Shown here: positions 5,812 through 11,914 of the stretch, in pieces | Numbering within the stretch: the first letter of the stretch is position 1 | Layout of the letters: every line of letters starts with the position of its first letter | Assembly: GCA_017454585.1 (NCBI GenBank) | Contig: JAFTCU010000292.1 | Coordinates: 1-13,487 of the forward strand | DNA: 13,487 nucleotides | Direction: 5' to 3' | Source: Thermoguttaceae bacterium | Lineage (GTDB): Bacteria; Planctomycetota; Planctomycetia; Pirellulales; Thermoguttaceae | Notes under the pieces: model-generated | Seen by the model: only the letters and a program-made list of their open reading frames with translations | The model's database searches: none | What the model was told of the DNA's origin: nothing | Translations under genes and position numbers: made by a program

Positions 5812-8166
5812 TCAGGAAAGGAACTGCAAAATCACCATGATTAAAAGGATCACGAAGAAAACCAAAGCCACGTAAAGGAACATAAGCTGGTCCTTTTTCT
5901 TTTTCGGTGTGTGTGACTTCGTGGTTTTGGATTTGCCAGCGCTTGATTTGCCAGGATTGGGTTTCATCGTGGCAGACTTTCCCGTACCGGATTTGCCAAT
6001 AGCGGACTTACTCTCGGAGGCTTTCCCAACTGTGGATTTTCCGCTGACCACGACACTGGAGCCGGATTTTTTCAGGTGGGTAGAGGTTCCCGAGGCATTT
6101 CCGGTAGAGGAACTCTTTTTGAGGACGGCACTGTCCAGAACACCATGGTGGGAAACCGTCGAACCTCCCGAGTTCGCCGAGGGACCGAAATTCAATACAA
6201 AATCGTGCGTACTTCCATCGGTTGCCCCCTTGGAGTCCTGACCGGAGGCCGCTTTTTGCGACAGAAACGCCATCGGGTCATCGGCGGTTTTTTTCTTCAG
6301 GACTGAACTGCCAGAATGGTTGACATTGTTCTTGGAAGTGGCTTCCACTTTCTTGTCCTGGTGATGCGAATGTACTCCGCTTTTTTCCGTTTTCGCTACG
6401 GATTTGACGGTGGATTTGGCCGCGGATTTGGAGGCTTCCTCTGATTTCGCCTCTGATTTTTCACCGAATGAAAGGTTCGGAACCGATTTCGATTTTTCCT
6501 CTACAGGGATTTCAAAACTGAACGGCTTTGTCCCGCTTTCGGCTTTCGCTTCGGGCTTCGCGGCGGTTTCCGCCTTGGGTTCAGCATGAGTTTCCCCCTT
6601 CAAATTCTCGGGAGACAATCCCGGGATTTCCGGGATGTTCTCGTCAATCGCGTTGAGTGCGCCGAAACTGAAGTCCGGGAGTTTTCCTTTGGAAGAGTCC
6701 TTCCCGTGAGTGGATTCCGGTTCGTGTGACACCTCCTGCTTTTTCTGGGTTTTCCCTGAACTCAGAACAGAAGATTTCTCTGCGGATTTATCATCGTTTG
6801 TGCTTTTCCGGGTCCCGACCATTTTTTTCACGCGGTCAAGAGCGGCAAAAAAAGTTTTTTTGGCGGTCGGCTTCGACTGACCTTTGTCCCGCTTCAGAGC
6901 CGAGGAATGACCACTGGACGAGCCGGTTCCCAGGCCGAACGAAATGGACGAGGAATCGTCTTTCCTGCCGCCGGAAGGATTCGCCAGGTTCGCGATATTG
7001 GCCAGGGAGTTCAAATCCTGAAGAGCTTCGAGTTGGATCGCGCCGGATTTCTTCTCCTGATTTTCTTCCTTCTTGCGCTGAAGGGACGCCAGCGTACCCG
7101 TAAACCCTTCGACTTTCTGTCCGTTCTCCAGCAGGAAGCAGGTCAGATCGTCAGCCACTTCCTCCGCGGTCTGCTGCCGGTCGTTGGGGTCTTTGGCCAT
7201 CATCTTCCAGCAGATTTCCGCCAGAGAATCCGGGACCTCTGGACGTTCATCCTGGATCCGGGTCGGCATTCGCTTCTGGTGGGCGGCGATACGTTGGGCA
7301 AGCGTCCCTTCCGGGAAAGGAACATGGCCAACGAGCAAATAATACAGCGTGCAGCCCAGCCCGTAAATGTCGGCGCGGGCATCCACGTTATGACTGTTAC
7401 GAGCCTGTTCAGGGGCCAAATAGTCAGCCGTTCCAAGGACGTTTTCGTCGTATGTGAGCGTCAGAGACGCGCGTTTCTCATCGGTGAACCGGGCCAAACC
7501 CAGGTCCAGAACATGAATAACGTCGTCTTTATCGACCAGAAGGTTCGCAGGCTTCATATCACGGTGGATCAGCCCTGCGTTGTGTGCGTGCTGAAGCCCC
7601 AGCGCGGCCTGGCGGATGTACTTCGCCGCCCGGTAAATGTCGAGCGGCCCCTCTTTCTTCACGAGAGTCAGAAGGTCCAGCCCGTCAATGAATTCCATGA
7701 CCAGGTAGTAGATGGAATTCCCTTCCGTGTCCACGTCATACGCCCGCACGATGTTCGGATGGTCCAGCGCAGCGACCGCCTGCGCCTCAAGCAGGAAGCG
7801 TTCCAGGTATGAAGAATCCGAAGTAACACGGCTCTTTGGCAGGACTTTGATCGCGACCTGACGTTCCAGGATCGTATGTACCGCCAGATACACGCTGCTC
7901 ATTCCGCCGGCGCCAATAGAACGCAGGAGCTTGTATTTCCCGAGGAAGAAACCCTTATATTTACCGGCGAAGATGTTGTCCGACTGCCACGTTGTAAGGT
8001 AATTGTTCTGAATCAGCCAATCGGCAAACGAGTGTGTATCATCCGGGTCCGTGGTCGTTTCGAGGCCACGCCAGGTATTGAGGCATTCGTTCAGCTGGTC
8101 CACGCTTTCGAAGAGGCGCGACCGCTCAAGCATCCTCAAATATTCGTTCATGACTATCTCAGCCAT
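5812..8166 (-). CDS. Tail-anchored Ser/Thr protein kinase (Hanks type)
   Basis: A 784-aa kinase. Residues 1-75 form a helical lead-in ('FADWLIQNNYLTTWQ') that I associate with planctomycete kinases. The kinase domain spans about 77-345: IGAGGMSSVY (84-93), Lys107 in VAIKV, Glu127, HRDMKPANLL (201-210), DLG (221-223) in place of DFG, LGTADYLAPEQ (244-254) and the DIYGLGC helix (266-272). All catalytic residues are present, so it should be active. Residues 350-758 are a Ser/Lys/Glu-rich, probably disordered linker with repeated SFG, LKK and GKS motifs. The end is KKKKDQ plus a hydrophobic helix (760-782) with only two residues after it: a tail anchor, so the catalytic part stays cytoplasmic and there is no extracellular sensor domain. 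The RBS is weak. Substrates are unknown; the linker itself offers many possible phosphorylation sites. Confidence 0.92.
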   Translation of the reverse strand: MAEIVMNEYLRMLERSRLFESVDQLNECLNTWRGLETTTDPDDTHSFADWLIQNNYLTTWQSDNIFAGKYKGFFLGKYKLLRSIGAGGMSSVYLAVHTILERQVAIKVLPKSRVTSDSSYLERFLLEAQAVAALDHPNIVRAYDVDTEGNSIYYLVMEFIDGLDLLTLVKKEGPLDIYRAAKYIRQAALGLQHAHNAGLIHRDMKPANLLVDKDDVIHVLDLGLARFTDEKRASLTLTYDENVLGTADYLAPEQARNSHNVDARADIYGLGCTLYYLLVGHVPFPEGTLAQRIAAHQKRMPTRIQDERPEVPDSLAEICWKMMAKDPNDRQQTAEEVADDLTCFLLENGQKVEGFTGTLASLQRKKEENQEKKSGAIQLEALQDLNSLANIANLANPSGGRKDDSSSISFGLGTGSSSGHSSALKRDKGQSKPTAKKTFFAALDRVKKMVGTRKSTNDDKSAEKSSVLSSGKTQKKQEVSHEPESTHGKDSSKGKLPDFSFGALNAIDENIPEIPGLSPENLKGETHAEPKAETAAKPEAKAESGTKPFSFEIPVEEKSKSVPNLSFGEKSEAKSEEASKSAAKSTVKSVAKTEKSGVHSHHQDKKVEATSKNNVNHSGSSVLKKKTADDPMAFLSQKAASGQDSKGATDGSTHDFVLNFGPSANSGGSTVSHHGVLDSAVLKKSSSTGNASGTSTHLKKSGSSVVVSGKSTVGKASESKSAIGKSGTGKSATMKPNPGKSSAGKSKTTKSHTPKKKKDQLMFLYVALVFFVILLIMVILQFLS

Positions 8167-8274
8167 TTTTACACTCGTTGGATTGGATTCTCACCGATGC
8201 TCTGAAAAACTTCTATCCTAAATCTTCTGGATTTCGTAAACTTCTCAGATTAAAAAATTTTTCAACTGCTCTAT

Positions 8275-8303
8275 ACTATACCAGATTTCGGCTTAATTTT
8301 CCA
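8275..8303 (-). promoter_or_regulatory. Candidate promoter of the kinase gene
   Basis: On the minus strand TATAGT (8275-8280) lies 17 bp from TGGAAA (8298-8303). Start of transcription would be near 8268, a leader of about 100 nt. Upstream of the -35 box lie several T-tracts (8318-8364) at roughly helical spacing. The 264-bp gap 8167-8430 otherwise holds only AT-rich DNA with no gene. Confidence 0.5.
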
Positions 8304-8430
8304 GTGGGATTAGGCCCTTTTTTGACAAATTTTTTGAAATTTTTCGTAAAATTTTAAATTTTTTGTTGGGTTGGTACGTAATAAAGAGTTTGGTCTTAAA
8401 AGATATGGGTCAGGAAAGGGGCCTGCTCAC

Positions 8431-9033
8431 CTATTTTTCGTCCGGTCCGGTCCAGCGTTTCGTCAGATCGTTTTCGATTCCGAGCTGGTCGCAAATGCGC
8501 GAGACGATGAAATTCACGGCTCCGTCAAGGTCGTTTATCCCTTTATAAAACGCTGGTGAGGCGGGAAGGATGATCCCCCCGGCACGGGTGATTCGGGCCA
8601 TATTTTCCAGATGGATCAGGGAGTAGGGGGTTTCACGTGGAACAAGAACCAGGCGGCGGTGTTCTTTCAGGTGAACCTCGGCCGAGCGGTGGATCAGGTT
8701 CAGGCTCAACCCGGAAGCGATAGCTCCAAGCGTTCCCATCGTACAGGGGCAAACCACCATCCCATCCGTGCGAAACGATCCGGAAGCGATCGACGCGGTA
8801 AAATCATCGCAGCGGTGAAAATGAATATAACCCGGAGAAAGGCCGAGGAAGTCGGGGGTAAATTCCTGTTTCGGGAGAGAAATCCCCCGTTCCGTTTCGA
8901 GCACGCGGTAGGCCGTGTCGCTCATCGTGAGATGAACGTCGCAGCCGCAAGAGCTCAAAACCTCCAAAAGACGCAGGGCATACGCCATCCCGCTCGCGCC
9001 GGTAATACCAACGACGAATCTTTTCGCGCACAT
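8431..9033 (-). CDS. ubiX: Flavin prenyltransferase UbiX
   Basis: UbiX joins a dimethylallyl group to FMN to make prenyl-FMN, the cofactor of UbiD-type decarboxylases. The 200-aa length is usual. Family motifs: GITGASG at 9-15 (FMN phosphate loop), MVVCPCTMGTLGAIASG at 92-108, NLIHRSAEVHLKEHR at 112-126, and LVLVPRETPYSLIHLENM at 128-145. The tail after residue 170 is the usual dimer/dodecamer-forming helix. The ATG at 9033 has GAGGA 4 nt upstream, slightly close. No UbiD lies in the window, so the partner decarboxylase must be elsewhere. It is third in a same-strand row after pyrF and the LarA-like gene, separated from the latter by 94 nt containing a dispersed repeat. Confidence 0.93.
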   Translation of the reverse strand: MCAKRFVVGITGASGMAYALRLLEVLSSCGCDVHLTMSDTAYRVLETERGISLPKQEFTPDFLGLSPGYIHFHRCDDFTASIASGSFRTDGMVVCPCTMGTLGAIASGLSLNLIHRSAEVHLKEHRRLVLVPRETPYSLIHLENMARITRAGGIILPASPAFYKGINDLDGAVNFIVSRICDQLGIENDLTKRWTGPDEK

Positions 9034-9089
9034 AAATTCCTCACCAGCCCGAAATAAATCATACTTTGAAAATAGACTCCAGTTTTAAC

Positions 9090-9111
9090 GACGCTGGAAG
9101 CATCGTCACCG
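9090..9111. repeat. 22-nt dispersed repeat, copy 2
   Basis: GACGCTGGAAGCATCGTC plus ACCG; 20 of 22 positions match 3700-3721. Here the TTGAAAAT that directly precedes copy 1 is found 16 nt further away (9066-9073), as if a short stretch had been inserted or lost. It lies between the LarA-like stop and the UbiX start. Confidence 0.55.
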
Positions 9112-9127
9112 TAAACTTCCGAACGAG

Positions 9128-10375
9128 TTAAAAAATCATCCTCTGAACATCCGGCAGAAGCGTAACGGAACCGGAGTTTTTGACGAGCCGTTCCACTTCC
9201 CCGGCACTTTCGAGCGGCATAATACCGATGTCTTCCAGTAAGTCTGGGGCGATTTGGGAGACGAAGAATACCCGGAAATTATGGATCACTCGCAACCCGG
9301 CCAGCATCAGCCCGGCGTCGGGGAGTTCCTCCCGATGAACGATCTTCTCCGTGGGTTCCAGGGCCTGGACCTCGCGGTAAATTTCCAGAGCGCGTGGAAG
9401 CTCGCCCGACAAATCCGAGCACAAAACGATGGCCCCGTCGTTCGGGTCGGCCCAATTGGAAGCGCATTCCAGAGCGCGCATCGCCCAGTACCACGAGATG
9501 GACTCCTGGCACGTCACGGAAGCCAGAACGACTTGGGAGCGTGTTTTCGAGAGGCTGGTCCAGATTTCCTTGTAGAGTGAATAGCCGTCCAGCTCCACAT
9601 CTCGGTAATCTCCGGCCAGAATCCGTGCGATTCCCGAGGAACCAGGCGAGGGAACCCCAGGAACGACCTGAAGCATACACAAAACGCCGAGCTGGCGCGT
9701 GGCTTCGGCGACTTCACGCTCAAGTTCATGTTGAAGCGTGTGATTGGCCGCGTGGAGTACCGGGCCAAAATCTTTGAAACGTTTATGCGTCTCGGCATCG
9801 CTGAACGTCGGGTAAATTGCCGTGTGGATCCCCGCGTGACCGGGCGTACTTTTCGGAAGGAAGAAGCCGATCGGGAGGACTGACTCCGCATCGAAAAGTT
9901 CCCGGTGGATCACGAGCGTTTCGTTCGTTTCGGCCACACCAAGGAACGCCATTTCTTCCTTTTTGTTTGGGCGATGGGTGGTCAGGGTGACGCGCTTTTG
10001 AACGTCGGGGCTCAAATCCTCAAGCGCGGAACGAATGAGACCGGCCTCCTCGTCCGTTTTCGTCTGAAGGATCGTAACACGGGCAGGGCGCTGCTCGGTC
10101 GGAGCGGAAAAAACATAATCGAGAACAGCCTGAAGGATCGTCCCGATTTGCGGAACGCCTGGAGCAACCGGAATGACCAGATGATCATCGTTCATCAGGC
10201 TCTCACGAAACGGCGGGAAATTCAACGGAGCCTCCAACGCGCACTTCACAACGGCAGAAAGTTCCGGGAGAGGAATGTTCTCCACCGCCTCCTGCTTGTG
10301 TACGTAAAGAACCGACTCATCAGGAAAATCAAGGTCAAGAAAAGATTCCTGGCCGTAAGGAAACTGAATTTTCAT
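9128..10375 (-). CDS. LarA-like (DUF2088) protein, catalytic residues altered
   Basis: A 415-aa protein, the length of nickel-dependent lactate racemase LarA. Family landmarks: 'HLVIPVAPGVPQIGTIL' (65-81), matching the usual 'vaIvv-D-tRP-P---iL'; 'VTLTTHRP' (129-136), keeping the His of the THR motif; and 'PKSTPGHAGIHTAIYP' (174-189), matching 'PH--AGFSGG-K-i-PG'. LarA anchors its nickel-pincer cofactor through the lysine of this last motif; here that position is Thr185, and the preceding 'PH' histidine is Lys175. The Arg of the TRP motif is also absent. It is therefore unlikely to be an ordinary lactate racemase and may act on another substrate or without the cofactor. An AAGG lies 9 nt before the ATG. 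It follows pyrF by 25 nt on the same strand. Confidence 0.65.
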   Translation of the reverse strand: MKIQFPYGQESFLDLDFPDESVLYVHKQEAVENIPLPELSAVVKCALEAPLNFPPFRESLMNDDHLVIPVAPGVPQIGTILQAVLDYVFSAPTEQRPARVTILQTKTDEEAGLIRSALEDLSPDVQKRVTLTTHRPNKKEEMAFLGVAETNETLVIHRELFDAESVLPIGFFLPKSTPGHAGIHTAIYPTFSDAETHKRFKDFGPVLHAANHTLQHELEREVAEATRQLGVLCMLQVVPGVPSPGSSGIARILAGDYRDVELDGYSLYKEIWTSLSKTRSQVVLASVTCQESISWYWAMRALECASNWADPNDGAIVLCSDLSGELPRALEIYREVQALEPTEKIVHREELPDAGLMLAGLRVIHNFRVFFVSQIAPDLLEDIGIMPLESAGEVERLVKNSGSVTLLPDVQRMIF

Positions 10376-10387
10376 TCTTTAAAGCCT

Positions 10388-10406
10388 TTTTAATTGCGAA
10401 TTAAAA
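10388..10406. repeat. AT-only inverted repeat over the pyrF stop
   Basis: TTTTAATT (10388-10395) and AATTAAAA (10399-10406) are perfect complements around GCG. It covers the pyrF stop codon (10401-10403) and lies just upstream of the LarA-like gene. All pairs are A-T, so an RNA hairpin would be weak. Confidence 0.4.
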
Positions 10407-11294
10407 CTGCGCTTTCATTTCCAGCGTGGCGGTCTCGACGGCTTCCTCCCACTGCGTGTCGGTGAAACGGCCCGAGTAGTCCTTGCGGGTGTGGGCGAAA
10501 ATGATCCCGCGGGAGTTATTAATGATCGCGCCAAGCCCTTCCGGATCGAACGCGGGTTTCACGCCTTCGGCCGTTCCACCCTGCGCGCCGAAACCGGGGA
10601 CCAGCAGCCACGCGTGCGGCATCCTCTGACGCAGCTCGGCCAACTGTTCGGGGTACGTCGCGCCGACGACCGCTCCGACTGCGCCGTATTTTTCACCTTG
10701 AGCCTCCGCAAACGTTTTAGCGGTCTTTTCGACCCAGTCCGCCGTATGCTGGTAGATGGTTTTTCCGTCCGCGACCAGGTCCTGAAGCATCCCGCCGCCG
10801 GGGTTGGAAGTCTTCACGAGGACGAAGATCCCCGCATCGTTTTTCTCGGCCACGTTCACAAACGGCTGCACGCTGTCTTCCCCCAGGTACGGGCTTACGG
10901 TCAGAGCGTCACCGCCCCACGCCGAGTTTTCTCCGAGGTACGCGGCCGCGTAGCCTTCCGCAGTGGAGCCGATGTCGTTGCGTTTCCCGTCGAGGATCAC
11001 GATCAGACCGAGCTGGTGCGCGTAGGCGATCACGTCCGCAAGAGCGCACATTCCGTGAGGCCCAACCGCTTCAAAGAACGCGAGCTGCGGCTTGACGCAG
11101 GCGACGTGCGGGGCGATGACGTCCAGCAGACGCAGGGAAAAAGTGCGGTAAACCGCCGCCACGCCCTTGAGGTCTTTCGGGTCCACGCCCTTGCGCAGGT
11201 ACTCCGGGATCATGTTGAAACGGGGATCGACGCCGACAAGAACGGGCGTCTTTTTGGCGCGGATGGCCGCGGAAAGTCTGGAAGAAAAGGTCAT
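10401..11294 (-). CDS. pyrF: Orotidine 5'-phosphate decarboxylase, type 2
   Basis: Catalyses the last step of UMP synthesis, decarboxylating OMP in the cytoplasm. The 297-aa length and sequence fit the longer 'type 2' PyrF group rather than the ~230-aa type. Motifs along the TIM barrel: LVGVDPR (19-25), HVACVKPQLAFFE (63-75), and the catalytic LDGKRNDIGSTA (101-112) with Lys104 and Asp107, where DAKRGDIG is more usual. The phosphate-binding end is 'LVPGFGAQGG' followed by 'INNSRGIIFA'. The ATG at 11294 has GGAG about 9 nt upstream. It is the first gene of a possible pyrF / LarA-like / ubiX operon, with a promoter at 11364-11391 and an inverted repeat at the expected transcription start. Confidence 0.95.
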   Translation of the reverse strand: MTFSSRLSAAIRAKKTPVLVGVDPRFNMIPEYLRKGVDPKDLKGVAAVYRTFSLRLLDVIAPHVACVKPQLAFFEAVGPHGMCALADVIAYAHQLGLIVILDGKRNDIGSTAEGYAAAYLGENSAWGGDALTVSPYLGEDSVQPFVNVAEKNDAGIFVLVKTSNPGGGMLQDLVADGKTIYQHTADWVEKTAKTFAEAQGEKYGAVGAVVGATYPEQLAELRQRMPHAWLLVPGFGAQGGTAEGVKPAFDPEGLGAIINNSRGIIFAHTRKDYSGRFTDTQWEEAVETATLEMKAQF

Positions 11295-11343
11295 GGGAAG
11301 TCTCCGGGAGTTGAAAGGTTTGAGCAGTTAGCAGGCGTAATTC

Positions 11344-11363
11344 ACAGAATTACATGATTCTGT
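11344..11363. promoter_or_regulatory. Dyad at the pyrF transcription start (possible operator)
   Basis: ACAGAAT (11344-11350) and ATTCTGT (11357-11363) form a perfect 7-bp inverted repeat with a 6-bp centre. It abuts the TATAAT box, so it would cover the start of transcription. That is a typical place for a repressor site, though a leader hairpin is also possible. Confidence 0.45.
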
Positions 11364-11391
11364 ATTATAGCACAAACCAAAGAAACCGCAA
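11364..11391 (-). promoter_or_regulatory. Promoter of pyrF
   Basis: On the minus strand TTGCGG (11386-11391) and a perfect TATAAT (11364-11369) are 16 bp apart. Transcription would start near 11357, about 63 nt before the ATG. It is divergent from the promoter at 11493-11520; between them lies the 12-bp palindrome TATATTAATATA (11404-11415). Confidence 0.65.
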
Positions 11392-11492
11392 GGGGAAGGG
11401 AAATATATTAATATAACGAAAATACACAAAGCAGGAAGAATTAAAATCCGGTATATTCGGAACTTTTCATCAAAAAAATCCCTCTCCCCCCA

Positions 11493-11520
11493 TTGACGAA
11501 AAAAAAATCGGGTGTAAAAT
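11493..11520 (+). promoter_or_regulatory. Promoter of the small basic-protein gene
   Basis: TTGACG (11493-11498) and TAAAAT (11515-11520) are 16 bp apart. The start would be near 11527, about 50 nt before the GTG at 11578. Confidence 0.7.
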
Positions 11521-11577
11521 AAAGAGCAAAATTTTGAAAACACTTTATTTCATCATAATTTTTTTGGAGGTAATCCC

Positions 11578-11751
11578 GTGCCAATTAGTGAACGCGCAAA
11601 GGAAATCAAACGTCGCCGTCATCGCAAAGTCAAAGTCGCCCAGTATGCTGCCCGCGTTGAAAAGGGCACGCTGAGCAAAGAAGATGCTGTTGCGAAACTT
11701 CGCAAGCTGACTATCGGCAGTGAACAGCACGTCGAGAATCTGGGCTATTGA
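11578..11751 (+). CDS. Small highly basic protein, 57 aa
   Basis: The frame begins with GTG and has an excellent RBS, GGAGG (11566-11570), 7 nt upstream. It has its own promoter (11493-11520) and terminator (11784-11828), so it is a real single-gene unit. The protein begins MPISERAKEIKRRRHRKVKV; the first half is packed with Lys and Arg, followed by a short helical part (EKGTLSKEDAVAKLRKLT) and ending HVENLGY. This suggests binding to RNA, ribosome or DNA. It is not bS21 or bL34 by motif. It resembles small 'KRRRHR' proteins I recall from planctomycete genomes (perhaps the family called DUF6800), but I could not check. There is no signal peptide or membrane segment. Confidence 0.85.
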   Translation: MPISERAKEIKRRRHRKVKVAQYAARVEKGTLSKEDAVAKLRKLTIGSEQHVENLGY

Positions 11752-11783
11752 TCCTTTTAGCCTGATTTAACCGTTCATACCAA

Positions 11784-11828
11784 AAAGTACCGGGTCCATT
11801 AAACAGGACGCGGTACTTTATTTGTTTT
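11784..11828 (+). terminator. Intrinsic terminator of the small basic-protein gene
   Basis: AAAGTACCGGGTCC (11784-11797) pairs with GGACGCGGTACTTT (11806-11819) with one mismatch and an 8-nt loop, followed by ATTTGTTTT. It begins 33 nt after the stop codon. Confidence 0.85.
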
Positions 11829-11850
11829 AAATCAACTTTACAAAGAACTC

Positions 11851-11888
11851 AAACAAAAAGACGACGCGAAAAGCGCCGTCTTCTGTTT
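11851..11888 (-). terminator. Intrinsic terminator of the right-edge PEP-CTERM gene
   Basis: On the minus strand the stem AAGACGGCGC / GCGTCGTCTT (11858-11867 with 11873-11882, one mismatch, 5-nt loop) is followed by TTTGTTT. It starts about 26 nt beyond the stop at 11915. Together with the terminator at 11784-11828 it isolates the two convergent genes. Confidence 0.75.
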
Positions 11889-11914
11889 AAGAAATACACT
11901 TTACGAAATCCTGA

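Noticed and set aside
6907..7812. 301-codon open frame on the plus strand
   Set aside because: Antisense shadow of the kinase domain region, which has all kinase motifs on the minus strand.
8322..8352. Plus-strand TTGACA ... TAAAAT promoter-like site
   Set aside because: Spacing is 19 bp and there is no plus-strand gene for more than 3 kb; the match is explained by the AT-rich tract.
11578..11751. Small basic protein as ribosomal protein bS21 (RpsU)
   Set aside because: Only the short length and Lys/Arg richness fit; the typical bS21 sequence pattern is absent.
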